This document shows positions 33,569 through 42,658 of a stretch of 64,000 bases of DNA, in pieces. A program made the position numbers and the translations under genes. The first letter of the stretch is position 1; the number at the start of each line of letters is the position of its first letter. The notes below the pieces were generated by a model. The model ran no database searches, was not told the DNA's origin, and saw only the letters and a list, made by a program, of their open reading frames with translations. The DNA is from Mycolicibacterium stellerae (GTDB lineage: Bacteria > Actinomycetota > Actinomycetes > Mycobacteriales > Mycobacteriaceae), in contig NZ_RARC01000009.1 of the NCBI RefSeq assembly GCF_003719305.1, positions 1-64,000 of the forward strand, read 5' to 3'.

Positions 33569-35525
33569 TCGTGCTGTCCGTATGGCAGGTATCGGGTGGC
33601 GTGCCGACTACGTCGAGCGCGGGGTTCCGGTCGAAGAAGCCAAATGGCTTGAGCCAGAACGAAACCACGTCGACCGGCATCACCGGCCAGTCCTCCGGCC
33701 TGGTGATGTGGTGGATACCGAACACATACCAGAGCACGACGTCGGTGTTCGCGATGTTGCGGTCCGCCTTCGTCCATTCGGCGAGTCCGGTGTCCTTCAC
33801 GGATTGGTTGACGAATTCGCCTGCCGGCCAGCGTTCGTCGGGGCTGTTCGGCGTCACCCACAACGTGTGCCCGATGACCGTGGCGCGCTGGAAGACCGGT
33901 GATGCCGGGTCGAGCATCATCGGGATGGCGCCGCTGGGCACCAGCTTGTACGACGGGTTCGTTCCGAGACCGTTGACGACGTTCGGGTTGACGACTTTCC
34001 ACGCCCGCTGAGTCGCGAAGTTGACGTCCTGTTTGCCTTCGGTCTCGGTCTTCAGGGGGACGTTGCGCAGTACCATCGACAGCCCGTAGGGGTTCTCCGG
34101 GCCGATCGGCTCGGCGTAGGACTCCGACATGTAGACCGTGTTGTCGCCGCCGTCGACGTCCATGTCCAGCCGGGCCACCAGAAAGTGTTGGTGGAACGGC
34201 GCATACGTGCGTTCGTCGACCAGCGTTCCGTTCGGATGCGGCTGACCCTCCGCCACCGGCGTGGTCACCATGATGCCGGTCGCCCGGACCTCGCACTCGA
34301 TATTGCCGTCCTGATAGAACCGCCAGTAGACGAGGTATTCGTAGTTGGCGACGGTGACGTGGAACGAGACCGTCAGCCTGCGCATCCGCCGCACCTCGGC
34401 GCCCGCGTCATGGTCGACGTGCTTCCACAGCACCGCGTTGTCTTCTTCGTGGATGCAGATGGCATTGGTGATGGTGTACGGCTCGCCCTTGCTGTTGTGC
34501 AGCACCGCATCCAGATAGCGGATCTCGCCGAGGCAGTCGCAGCCGAGCTCCAGCGAGGTCGTCATGAAACCCAGCCCCCATTCGCCGATGTCGAATGCGG
34601 TGCGCCGGTAGTGGTCCTCGGACGAGTCGCGGTAGGGCACGATCATCTCGGCCAGTGAGATCCGGTGTGCCACAGAACGGGTCCGGTCACCGTCGCGATA
34701 GCTGATCGTGTGCAGCGTCATCCCCTCGCGGTGGTTGAACCCGACCCGCAGCGACCAGTTCTGCCATTGCAGCAGGTTGCCGTCCAGAGTGAACGACACT
34801 CCTTCGGGCTGGGTGAGGTGCAGCGGCTTGAGCGGCTCCCGGCGCGACGCCGCGCGGATCTGCTCGGGGATGTGCTTGGGCACATACTCGCCCATCACGT
34901 TCGGTTCGTCGACCCCGCCGTTGTCCTCGACCCGCAGCACCTCCATCGAGTTGACGTCGATGACGCAGTGCAGTCCGGTTACTGGATGGGCGTAGGGACT
35001 CTGACCGGGGCCGTCCTTGCGCCAGGTGTCCGACCAGCCCAGGCGCCGATCGCGGAACTCCGGCGGTGCGACCGCGTCACCATAGGTCCAGGTGTCCACG
35101 AACACCAGGTCGAGATCGGTGATGCCGCGCTTGGCCAGCGCCGCGATGAACTCTGGGTGCTTGCGCACCAGCTCGTCGCACTCGAGGAACTCGTCGACGG
35201 TGAAGTTGGCCTGCACACCGGGGATGTGATCGAAGGACTCGATTCGGTCGTCGTCAAGCGATACCACGCCCTTGTAGGTGGCGTTGTTGGCGCGCTGCAG
35301 GCAGACCACCTCGGCACGCCGGGCCGGCGCCGCACCCCCGGCGTCGAACGCCGCCAGCTCGGCCTTTGTCGGTTCGATGAGTTCGATGGATGCGATCCGC
35401 CAGCCCAGGTCCGATGCCGCAGGCGCTGGGGCCCCCACGCCGCGCTCGCGACTCAGGATCCCCGCCACTGCAGTGAACTCGTCGGCTGACAGAGGATCCA
35501 ATGGGTAGCTCACCCGATCACGCAA
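33555..35525 (-). CDS. Copper amine oxidase (TPQ-dependent)
   Basis: The 656-residue enzyme oxidises primary amines to aldehydes with release of ammonia and H2O2. The topaquinone precursor is Tyr395 in the motif NYEY (TVANYEYLVYW). The catalytic base Asp312 lies in FDIGEWGLG. Copper ligands are His445 and His447 (FHQHFLVARLD) and a late His in GIHHITRPEDWPVMP. Length and domain order (N2/N3 then the large catalytic domain) are normal. No signal peptide is present, so it should be cytoplasmic. It is the first gene of a two-gene unit with the kinase fusion, which may process its substrate or product. Confidence 0.92.
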   Translation of the reverse strand: MRDRVSYPLDPLSADEFTAVAGILSRERGVGAPAPAASDLGWRIASIELIEPTKAELAAFDAGGAAPARRAEVVCLQRANNATYKGVVSLDDDRIESFDHIPGVQANFTVDEFLECDELVRKHPEFIAALAKRGITDLDLVFVDTWTYGDAVAPPEFRDRRLGWSDTWRKDGPGQSPYAHPVTGLHCVIDVNSMEVLRVEDNGGVDEPNVMGEYVPKHIPEQIRAASRREPLKPLHLTQPEGVSFTLDGNLLQWQNWSLRVGFNHREGMTLHTISYRDGDRTRSVAHRISLAEMIVPYRDSSEDHYRRTAFDIGEWGLGFMTTSLELGCDCLGEIRYLDAVLHNSKGEPYTITNAICIHEEDNAVLWKHVDHDAGAEVRRMRRLTVSFHVTVANYEYLVYWRFYQDGNIECEVRATGIMVTTPVAEGQPHPNGTLVDERTYAPFHQHFLVARLDMDVDGGDNTVYMSESYAEPIGPENPYGLSMVLRNVPLKTETEGKQDVNFATQRAWKVVNPNVVNGLGTNPSYKLVPSGAIPMMLDPASPVFQRATVIGHTLWVTPNSPDERWPAGEFVNQSVKDTGLAEWTKADRNIANTDVVLWYVFGIHHITRPEDWPVMPVDVVSFWLKPFGFFDRNPALDVVGTPPDTCHTDSTSAGH

Positions 35526-35565
35526 TCACATCAGCCGATTCCGCGCAGCCAATTTGTCTAGCCGC

Positions 35566-37077
35566 CTACCACGCTGCCAACGTGAACCCGTGCCATGCCT
35601 CGCGGCGTTGAGCGTGCGGGTCGTACAGGACATGTGACCGGCGATCGAACACCATTACCGCGCGGTCGGCATGCGTGTATGCGGGCCAGTCGTCGCCGGG
35701 CACGCCGGTGCGGCTGAACTCACGCCAGCGGGTCTGCACGTCGTCGCTGACTCGACGAGCGGACCGCCCGTCGGCGGCCGCGGTGAGCAACGAGCCGAAC
35801 CGCGTGCGGTACACGTCGAAGACCGCGAAGAGTTCGGTGCCGTGGGTGGCGCCGAGCCCCGACCAGCTGAACGGTCGTGGTGCGTAGTCGTAGCGGTACC
35901 GGTACGTCGGCGCATGGATGCTGTGCGCTTCGGCGATCTGCCAGGCCGCCGTCCCGAATGCGAAGTCACCGCCGAGACGGATGCATGCCGCCTCATCCGG
36001 ATAGCCCGGATAGGCCGATGTAATGCGTTCGCGCTGTTCGACTTCGAGGCCACCCAGCAGGCCTTCGATCATCGCCTCGTTCGTCGGCAGCAGCTTGAGC
36101 CATCGGGTGAACAGCCGGCCCTCGTGCGCGTTGTTGCCGATGATGAGGGGCACCGGATGCGCGGTGCCGGTCCGCATCGCTTCGACCGGGTCCAGCGGCA
36201 GATAATCGGTGCCACTGGTGGGGCCGACGGCGAAGGCGCCGAGCATGCCTGTCTTGGCATTCTTGATCAGCGCGTCAAGGGTATTCACCAGTTCGGCTGG
36301 CCTGGCAGACAGCAACGCCGTGGCCGCAGCCTCTCTGTCCACTCCGAGCAGGCCGGCGAACTGGTCCGCATACTCCGCTCTGACATCGGGAGTGCCCACC
36401 AAGCCGCTGGCCGGACTCTCCGAGATCGCCTGCGCAAACAGCCCTTTCGCCGCGGGCACCGCGAGCAGCGTCGCTACGGCCTGCGCACCGGCGCTCTCGC
36501 CGAAGATCGTCACGTTGTCCGGGTCACCGCCGAACTCCGCGATGTTGTCACGCACCCAGCGCAACGCCATCACAAGGTCCCGCAGAAACAGGTTGTCCTC
36601 GATGGTGACGTCCAGGGTGGACAGCGACGACAGGTCGAGGCAGCCGAGCGCTCCTACTCGGTAATTCACCGAGACGTACACACATCCCTTGCGGGCCAAC
36701 GCCGCACCGTCGTAGATCGGCGTGGCCGAACTGCCGAGGAGGTATCCGCCACCGTGAATGAAGACCATCACCGGCATCGGCTCGTCGCGTCGCCGCTTCG
36801 GCGTGGTGACGTTCAACGTCAGGCAGTCCTCGCCCATCGACTGGTATTTCCCGACACCCAAAGCGGTGTACATGCGCTGCTGGGGAGCACAGTTGCCGAA
36901 CCCGTGGCAGTACCGCACACCTCGCCACGGCTGCACGGGTCGCGGCGCCCGATACCGCAGCGGACCGACCGGCGGCTGGGCAAACGGAATCGAACGCCAC
37001 CTGTGCACGCCGTCGCGGGTGAAACCCTCGACGGTCCCGGAGCGGGTCGTCACTCGGACGACATGTTCGTGCATCAA
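35566..37077 (-). CDS. lipT: Type-B carboxylesterase, LipT-like
   Basis: The 503-residue protein has the carboxylesterase type-B layout: oxyanion loop FIHGGGYLLGS, EDCLTLNVTTP, nucleophile elbow GESAGA (Ser), an acid residue in the NNAHEGRLF region and His in LGATHGTELFAVF. Such enzymes hydrolyse esters or amides of small substrates. It is next to a divergent lppI-like gene, the same pairing as M. tuberculosis lipT (Rv2045c) and lppI (Rv2046), which supports the symbol. No signal peptide. Confidence 0.85.
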   Translation of the reverse strand: MMHEHVVRVTTRSGTVEGFTRDGVHRWRSIPFAQPPVGPLRYRAPRPVQPWRGVRYCHGFGNCAPQQRMYTALGVGKYQSMGEDCLTLNVTTPKRRRDEPMPVMVFIHGGGYLLGSSATPIYDGAALARKGCVYVSVNYRVGALGCLDLSSLSTLDVTIEDNLFLRDLVMALRWVRDNIAEFGGDPDNVTIFGESAGAQAVATLLAVPAAKGLFAQAISESPASGLVGTPDVRAEYADQFAGLLGVDREAAATALLSARPAELVNTLDALIKNAKTGMLGAFAVGPTSGTDYLPLDPVEAMRTGTAHPVPLIIGNNAHEGRLFTRWLKLLPTNEAMIEGLLGGLEVEQRERITSAYPGYPDEAACIRLGGDFAFGTAAWQIAEAHSIHAPTYRYRYDYAPRPFSWSGLGATHGTELFAVFDVYRTRFGSLLTAAADGRSARRVSDDVQTRWREFSRTGVPGDDWPAYTHADRAVMVFDRRSHVLYDPHAQRREAWHGFTLAAW

Positions 37078-37149
37078 CCGACCGTATCGAACGAACTCAC
37101 CGCCCGCGCCTCGCCGGTATCGGGTCGTCGGCCCGCTAGCCTTGCCGAT

Positions 37150-37839
37150 ATGCGGATTGCTGTGCTCATTGCGGCGTCTGTGCTGGTCGGGGGTTGTTCA
37201 CAGGGAGTCGGCGGAGACGCCGAGCAGGCCGAGCCCTCCGTGTCGGCACCGACCACAACGACGATGTTGACGCCGCGCGCGACCACGCCAACCCCCACGA
37301 CGCCTGCCAAACCCCCGGATGCCGGCGCGGACACCGCCGACGTCATCGCCTTCATCGAATCTGGACAGTCCGCCGACGCGAGCCAGTTCCACTCCGCGAC
37401 TCGCGAAGGGACGACGACGCAACTGGGCGACGATGTCGCCTTCACCACACCGTCGGGTACGTCGAACTGCATGACCGACTCGAAGAACTTCGGCGGCGCG
37501 CTGGCGTGTCTGGTGAATCTGGCGATTCCGCCGCTTCAACCGCCCGACGTGTACGGCCAGTGGAAGGGCAACTGGGTCGACTTCTCCGGGCCGAGCATCG
37601 AAATCGGTTCTGCGCACGGCGATCCCGGTCGGTTCGTCAACGGCACCGGCCCAGAGTTGCCATACGGGCAGGCCCTGGCCTTCGGTGACTACCGCTGCCG
37701 GTCCGACCCCGAAGGGCTGTACTGCGTCAACTACGCCCACCAGTCGGCGGCCCGGTTCAGTGACGCCGGCATCGTCGCGTTCGGCTGTCTGCAGAAGGTG
37801 ACGCCGCCCGCCGACATCGGCGAGAAGTACAGCTGCTGA
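37150..37839 (+). CDS. lppI: Lipoprotein LppI-like
   Basis: ATG 37150 gives a 229-residue product. It has a short signal peptide with lipobox VGGC, a Thr/Pro-rich linker (PTTTTMLTPRATTPTPTTPAKPPDAG) and a C-terminal globular domain with four or more Cys (SNCMTDS, LACLVNL, YRCRSDPEGLYCVNYAH, FGCLQK, YSC). The divergent neighbour lipT supports the identification with Rv2046. Function is unknown; the domain is likely disulfide-bonded on the cell surface. Confidence 0.75.
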   Translation: MRIAVLIAASVLVGGCSQGVGGDAEQAEPSVSAPTTTTMLTPRATTPTPTTPAKPPDAGADTADVIAFIESGQSADASQFHSATREGTTTQLGDDVAFTTPSGTSNCMTDSKNFGGALACLVNLAIPPLQPPDVYGQWKGNWVDFSGPSIEIGSAHGDPGRFVNGTGPELPYGQALAFGDYRCRSDPEGLYCVNYAHQSAARFSDAGIVAFGCLQKVTPPADIGEKYSC

Positions 37840-37861
37840 GCCTCTCTTTTTGGTGTGCCGG

Positions 37862-39061
37862 TCAGGCGACACCCTTCTGGCGCAGCAGCGGCAGCACACC
37901 CTCGGCGAACCAGTACGCCTCTTCCAGGTGTGGGTAGCCCGACAGGATGAACTCGTCGAATCCAACCGAGTGGTATTCGTAGACGAGGTTGGCGACCTCT
38001 TCGTGGCTGCCGACCAGGGCGGTGCCCGCCCCGCCACGGACCAACCCGACACCTGCCCACAGGTTGGGGTAGATCTCCAGTTGGTCAGTCCGACCGCCAT
38101 GAAGCGCGGTCATCCTGCGTTGGCCTTCGGATTCCGACTTGGCATGCAGCTCAGTCTGTTTCGCGATCTGTTCAGGCGACAGCTCGGCGAGCAGTTCGTC
38201 GGCTACCGCCCACGCGGCGGCAGATGTGTCGCGGCTGATCGTGTGCAACCGAATTCCGAATCGCACCTTGCGGCCACGCTCTTCGGCGAGTTTGCGTACC
38301 CGCTCGATCTTGGCGGCCGCGGTTTGAGGTGGCTCGCCCCAGGTGAGATAGACGTCGACGTGCTCGGCGGCGATCGGAAGTGCGGCCGCCGAAGACCCGC
38401 CGAAATAGATCTCCGGCAGCGGATCCGGTGGTGCTGACACCCGAGCGTCCTTGACGGTGTAGTACTTGCCCTCGAAGTCCAGCGAATCCTGTCGCCACAA
38501 CGAGTTGACGATGTGGAGGAACTCACCGGTACGCGCGTATCGCTCGTCGTGGTCCAGCCAGTCGCCGAACCGGCGCTGCTCGACATCGTCACCACCGGTG
38601 ACAATGTTCAGCAGCACACGGCCTTCCGAGAACCGCTGCAGTGTCGCTGTCTGCTGGGCCGCCAGCGTCGGCGGTACCAACCCCGGCCGGAACGCGACCA
38701 GGAACTTCAACCTCTCGGTTTCGGCAAGCAGCGCCGACGCGGTCAGCCACGCGTCCTCGCACCAGGTGCCGGTCGGCGTCAGCACGCCCTCGTAGCCGAG
38801 CCGATCAGCCGCACGAGCAATCTCGGCCAGATACCGACGCGACGGCGCTCGATAGTTGGCAGGCAAGGTGTGGTGCGACGAGGCGTGCGACGCGCCGACG
38901 ATCGAGCGGCTGTCACCGTTGGTGGGCAGGAACCAGTGGAACTTCGCCGGCTGAGCCGGCAGTTGGTCGTGCGCCGGCTGCGCCGGCAGTTGGTCGTGCG
39001 CCGGCTGAGCCGGCAGTTGGTCGTGCGCCGGCTGAGCCGGCAGTTGGTCGTGTGCGGACAC
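37862..39061 (-). CDS. ssuD: FMNH2-dependent alkanesulfonate monooxygenase SsuD
   Basis: The 399-residue bacterial-luciferase-like enzyme releases sulfite from alkanesulfonates using FMNH2 and O2. Family landmarks are FHWFLPTNGDSRSIVG, LTPTGTWCEDAWLTASALLAETERLKFLVAFRPGLVPPTLAAQQTATLQRFSEGRVLLNIVTGGDD, and EIYFGGSSAAALPIAAEHVDVYLTWGEPP. Residues 3-38 are four identical 9-residue units AHDQLPAQP, absent from ordinary SsuD proteins and encoded by a DNA minisatellite. The gene lies seven bases after ssuA on the same strand in an ssuC-ssuB-ssuA-ssuD order of transcription, so it belongs to the sulfonate uptake operon. Confidence 0.9.
   Translation of the reverse strand: MSAHDQLPAQPAHDQLPAQPAHDQLPAQPAHDQLPAQPAKFHWFLPTNGDSRSIVGASHASSHHTLPANYRAPSRRYLAEIARAADRLGYEGVLTPTGTWCEDAWLTASALLAETERLKFLVAFRPGLVPPTLAAQQTATLQRFSEGRVLLNIVTGGDDVEQRRFGDWLDHDERYARTGEFLHIVNSLWRQDSLDFEGKYYTVKDARVSAPPDPLPEIYFGGSSAAALPIAAEHVDVYLTWGEPPQTAAAKIERVRKLAEERGRKVRFGIRLHTISRDTSAAAWAVADELLAELSPEQIAKQTELHAKSESEGQRRMTALHGGRTDQLEIYPNLWAGVGLVRGGAGTALVGSHEEVANLVYEYHSVGFDEFILSGYPHLEEAYWFAEGVLPLLRQKGVA
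38948..39055 (-). repeat. 27-bp minisatellite inside ssuD, four copies
   Basis: Four tandem 27-base units encode the repeated peptide AHDQLPAQP at the N-terminus of SsuD. The units are almost identical at DNA level, with a single-base difference or so between copies, so they arose recently. Multiples of 27 bases keep the frame; the copy number could vary between strains. Confidence 0.85.
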
Positions 39062-39068
39062 ATCGCTC

Positions 39069-40100
39069 CTAACGATTGATCAGCAGCGGGTTGAGCGCGT
39101 CGCTGTAGCGGCGGTCGACCCAGTCGTCGAACTTCGGTGCGCTTGCGATCTGCTTGGATTCGGCGAACAGATCGGCGAGCTCCTGTTCGGATCCGACCAG
39201 CTCGCCGGAAAGCGCAGTGGGCAACCTCAGGCTGCGCGCCTGGGATGCGGCGGCGACCTCCGGGTCGAGGCCGACGGCGGCGGCGTAATCCCGCGCCCAA
39301 TCATCGGGATTGTCCTTCGCCCACCGCACCGCCTTGGCATAACGCACCAGCAGATCGCCGAGTGCGGTGTTGCGTTTCGGATCGGCGAGCGCTTCGTCGG
39401 ATGCGACGCCGAAGCCCGCACCGTTGGTGACGCCGGTCGCCTCGGCAATGCTGCGAACGGGAATGTCGGCTTCGGCCTGAGCCGTGTACGGATCCCAGAT
39501 CGCCCACGCGTCCACCTGGCGCTGCGTGAACGCTCCCAGCGCGTCGGCGGGTTGCAAGAAGACCAGCGTGACATCGGACGGCGAGAGCCCCGCGCGGTTC
39601 AGCTGAGCGAGCACGTTGCCGTGCGCCGAGCTGCCCTTGCCGACCGCGATGCGCTTACCGCGCAGATCGGCCACGGCGCGAATCGGCGAATCGGTGTGAA
39701 CGAGAATTCTGTCGCCGCGACCGCTTCCGTCATAGGCGGAGACCACCTTCACCTTCGCGTTGGACGCCGCACCGAAGATCGGCGGCGTGTTGCCGGTGAT
39801 CGCAAAGTCGATCTTGCCCGCGGTGGCGGCCTCGATCTGTGGCGGGCCTGAGGTGAACGTGGAGAACGCGATCTTGTATGGCAGCCCGTCGAGCGCCCCG
39901 GCAGCGCGCAATAGCGACTCGGTGCCGCCCTTCTGGTCGCCGACTTGCAATGTCAGACCGGCCAAATCGGACAGCGGGACGGTCGCGGGCGCCTCCTTGG
40001 CCCCCGAACTGTCCTCGCGCGATACACAGGCGGCCGACAGCCCGACCAGGATGGCCAGAACGGCGAGCCGAAACGCCAACGGCCGTCGTGATGTCGACAT
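39069..40100 (-). CDS. ssuA: Sulfonate ABC transporter binding lipoprotein SsuA
   Basis: ATG 40100 follows GGAAGGGA and gives 343 residues with a lipoprotein signal (lipobox LSAAC). The mature part matches SsuA/aliphatic sulfonate-binding proteins: LQVGDQKGGTESLLRAAGALDGLPYKIAFSTFTSGPPQIEAATAGKIDFAITGNTPPIFGAASNAKVKVVSAY and GKRIAVGKGSSAHGNVLAQLNRAGLSPSDVTLVFLQPADALGAFTQRQVDAWAIWDPYTA. It captures alkanesulfonates outside the cell for SsuBC. Confidence 0.9.
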   Translation of the reverse strand: MSTSRRPLAFRLAVLAILVGLSAACVSREDSSGAKEAPATVPLSDLAGLTLQVGDQKGGTESLLRAAGALDGLPYKIAFSTFTSGPPQIEAATAGKIDFAITGNTPPIFGAASNAKVKVVSAYDGSGRGDRILVHTDSPIRAVADLRGKRIAVGKGSSAHGNVLAQLNRAGLSPSDVTLVFLQPADALGAFTQRQVDAWAIWDPYTAQAEADIPVRSIAEATGVTNGAGFGVASDEALADPKRNTALGDLLVRYAKAVRWAKDNPDDWARDYAAAVGLDPEVAAASQARSLRLPTALSGELVGSEQELADLFAESKQIASAPKFDDWVDRRYSDALNPLLINR

Positions 40101-40134
40101 GAATATTCCCTTCCAGCAGTTCGTCGTCGGATCG

Positions 40135-40872
40135 TCAGATGTGCACGCCGAGCTTGTCCAACAAGTCGGCTCGGTAATGCTCGGATTCGGCGATGCCCTC
40201 GCCCGCCGCGGGTCGTGGCTCATCGATCGTCAACGTATGGATCACGCGGCCCTCGTCCAGCACGAGCACCCGGTCGGCGAGCGCGACGGCTTCGTCGACG
40301 TCATGTGTCACCAGCAGCACGCCGAATCCGTGTTCACGCCACAGGTCGAGCAGCAAACCACGCATCGTCAGCCGGGTCAGCGCATCCAATGCTCCGAACG
40401 GCTCGTCGAGCAGCAGAAGTTCTGGCTCGGCGACAAGCGCACGCGCAAGCGAAACCCGTTGCGCCTGACCACCCGACAGCGTCGAAGGCCATGCGTTCGC
40501 GCGGTCGGCAAGGCCGACGTCGGCGAGTGCTGCTTCGGCTCGAGACTTGACCGCATCTCGGCTGAGATTGCTCCGATTGAGGCCATAGACCACGTTAGTG
40601 CGGACGTCCCGCCACGGAAACAGCCGTGGCTCTTGGAAAGCCAGGGCGGGTGACCCGACGACAATGCGCTCTCCGGTGTGGTCATTCGACAGGCCGGCGA
40701 ACACCCGTAACACCGTGGACTTACCGGAACCGCTTCGGCCGATCAGCGCGACGATCTCGCTGCGGTTGATCGCGACGGAGACGTCGGTGAGCACGCGGTG
40801 CTCGCCGTACCACTTGTTGACGTCGCACAGTTCGCCTGCAAGCTCGGTCTGCCGATCGGTGATGACGGTCAT
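40135..40872 (-). CDS. ssuB: Sulfonate ABC transporter ATPase SsuB
   Basis: The 245-residue ABC ATPase has Walker A LIGRSGSGKST, Q-loop AFQEPRLFPWRDV, signature LSGGQAQRVSLARAL, Walker B LLLLDEPFGALD and switch LLVTHDVDEA. The C-terminal HYRADLLDKLGVHI is typical of the nitrate/sulfonate/taurine subgroup. The start overlaps the ssuC stop by four bases (ATGA). Confidence 0.9.
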   Translation of the reverse strand: MTVITDRQTELAGELCDVNKWYGEHRVLTDVSVAINRSEIVALIGRSGSGKSTVLRVFAGLSNDHTGERIVVGSPALAFQEPRLFPWRDVRTNVVYGLNRSNLSRDAVKSRAEAALADVGLADRANAWPSTLSGGQAQRVSLARALVAEPELLLLDEPFGALDALTRLTMRGLLLDLWREHGFGVLLVTHDVDEAVALADRVLVLDEGRVIHTLTIDEPRPAAGEGIAESEHYRADLLDKLGVHI

Positions 40873-41669
40873 GTGCGGTACCTCAGTGCTCGTCGTTCCA
40901 GCGCTCGGACGATGGCGTCGGTGCCGATTCCGAGAAGTGCGTACACGATCAGCCCGAAGATGATGATGTCGATACGCAGGAAGTCGCGTGCGTTGTTGAT
41001 CAGGAAGCCGATTCCCTTGTCCGCGTTGATCTGCTCGGCGACGATCAACGTCAGCCAGCCAATCGCAAGCGACTGGCGGAGGCCGACCAACACCTGCGGT
41101 GCGGAACTCGGGACGATGATGACGCGGAACCGCTGCCAGAATGAGAAGCCAAGTACCTGAGCCGTTTCGAACAGTTTCGGATCGACCTGGCGGATCGCCG
41201 AGAACGTGTTCAGGTACAGGGGGAAGCTGACCCCGAGCGCGACCAGGAGCACCTTCGGCAGTTCTCCGATGCCGAACCAGATGATGAACAGCGGGATGAG
41301 GCCGAGGTGTGGCAGCGCTCGAACCATCTGCATCGGCGGGTCCATGGTGGCCTCGAACCAGCGCGACAAACCCACCGCGGTGCCCAGCGCCACGCCGAGT
41401 ACTCCGCCGAGCAGCAGTCCCTCGACGACCCGCAGGCCCGACACCCGCAGTGCATCTACGAGCTGCCCGTTGTCGATGAGTTCGACGCCAGCCTCGGCGA
41501 TCAGCGACGGCGCGGGCAGCACGTCCTGCGGGATGAGGCCCAGGGCGCTACCGAGCTGCCACAGCACAAGCAGCACGACCGGCGACGTCCATCGGATGAA
41601 CGTCCACTTGCGATCGCTTCGCCGCGTGGGGGTGGCGCGGGCAGGCGCCAGTTCGGTCGGTGTCGTCAC
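40869..41669 (-). CDS. ssuC: Sulfonate ABC transporter permease SsuC
   Basis: The 266-residue permease has six membrane spans and the EAA loop of the nitrate/taurine/sulfonate group (LFETAQVLGFSFWQRFRVIIVPSSAPQVLVGLRQSLAIGW). The N-terminus is polar and starts about 35 residues before the first helix. It is the first gene of the ssuC-B-A-D transcription unit, so the operon promoter should lie in the 41670-41758 interval. Confidence 0.9.
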   Translation of the reverse strand: MTTPTELAPARATPTRRSDRKWTFIRWTSPVVLLVLWQLGSALGLIPQDVLPAPSLIAEAGVELIDNGQLVDALRVSGLRVVEGLLLGGVLGVALGTAVGLSRWFEATMDPPMQMVRALPHLGLIPLFIIWFGIGELPKVLLVALGVSFPLYLNTFSAIRQVDPKLFETAQVLGFSFWQRFRVIIVPSSAPQVLVGLRQSLAIGWLTLIVAEQINADKGIGFLINNARDFLRIDIIIFGLIVYALLGIGTDAIVRALERRALRYRT

Positions 41670-41758
41670 GGTGTTTTGACACTATGGCGCACCCGTTGGG
41701 CCGTGAAGGTTTGAATTCTTCGTGAAGATAACGGCCGACGCGAGGAGCCCAACGCAAG

Positions 41759-41808
41759 AAGGGCCCTGCCGAAGCAAGCGTCGAAACACTCACTCCGGCA
41801 GGGCCCTT
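41759..41808. terminator. Strong GC-rich hairpin terminator
   Basis: A 13-base arm AAGGGCCCTGCCG (41759-41771) pairs perfectly with CGGCAGGGCCCTT (41796-41808) over a 24-base loop. It follows the stop of the lipoprotein gene at 41833 on the minus strand, and reading in that direction the stem is followed by TCTTGCG rather than a U-tract. It isolates this gene from the ssu operon downstream. Confidence 0.8.
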
Positions 41809-41832
41809 TCGCTTCGGGCTATGTGGTTGTGG

Positions 41833-42567
41833 TCACAATCGGAAGTTGCCGTTGACGAGAACGGGCGTCACGCTCTGGCCGTTGATCGTCGAGCGCGCCG
41901 AGCGGTTGGCCAGCAGCTCTATCTGCTGGGCTTGCTGCAGCTGCCGCTTGTTGCGCACGCTGTTGCGGAACTGCAGCTCGTTCAGCTGCTGCAACTCGGC
42001 CTGCTCGAAGTCACGGCCGCTGATGCCGCCGTTGAATTGCACGCCGGTCGCACTGCCGTCGGGGCGGACCACCCACGATGCGCGCACGCCGTTCAAGTCG
42101 GCGGTATACATGCCGGCAGGTGCGGGAACCGCCGGGGCGCTGAACTTGAAGGCGACGCCGTTCATGGTCAGGTCGCCGACCACGTCCTTGCCGTCGAACT
42201 CGGCCTTGAGCGTGTCTTTGAAGCGGGAGGTGATGTCGATCTTCCCGTCCTTCTGATCGCCGAAAAACCAGGCCTCGTCGTCGGTGCCGTTGCAGGCGTA
42301 GGCGGCGATCTCGGTGCCGTCGACGGCGATACCGATGACCATCGGCTTGCCGTCGGGCGACGTGGTGTCGGCGATGTACTTCGCCGATTGCGGGAACGGT
42401 GCTGCGGTCGCGGGAGCCGGGGTGGCTGAAGTTTCGGATGCCGCTGAGGAATCTTTGGATCCCGTGGCCTCCGTCGCTTCTTTCGTGCCGCTAGAGCAGG
42501 CGGACAGGGTGCCAAAGGCCAGGAGGGCGATGACACCCAGTAACAGGATGCGGATGTACTTTTTCAT
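41833..42567 (-). CDS. Lipoprotein of unknown function
   Basis: The 244-residue product starts MKKYIRILLLGVIALLAFGTLSAC with a clear lipobox, then a Ser/Thr/Ala-rich linker to about residue 60. A globular domain carries repeated beta-strand patterns (YIADTTSPDGKPMVIGIAVDGTEIAAYACNGTDDEAWFFGDQKDGKIDI, FDGKDVVGDLTMNGVAFKF). The C-terminal 70 residues are Gln/Asn-rich and helical (QAELQQLNELQFRNSVRNKRQLQQAQQIELLANRS). It is an exported, membrane-anchored protein; no enzyme motif is seen. Confidence 0.72.
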   Translation of the reverse strand: MKKYIRILLLGVIALLAFGTLSACSSGTKEATEATGSKDSSAASETSATPAPATAAPFPQSAKYIADTTSPDGKPMVIGIAVDGTEIAAYACNGTDDEAWFFGDQKDGKIDITSRFKDTLKAEFDGKDVVGDLTMNGVAFKFSAPAVPAPAGMYTADLNGVRASWVVRPDGSATGVQFNGGISGRDFEQAELQQLNELQFRNSVRNKRQLQQAQQIELLANRSARSTINGQSVTPVLVNGNFRL

Positions 42568-42658
42568 GTGACCAGCATGGATTGCTCACAGCCGACGCAC
42601 ATGAAGAATGTGTGGAGATTGCGTGGAGATCTTTGAGGGCATTCGAGCGACTCGACAG

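Noticed and set aside
35671..37149. Very long open frame antisense to lipT that joins lppI in frame
   Set aside because: The lppI signal peptide begins at ATG 37150, and the part before it mirrors the lipT coding strand with no recognisable domain.
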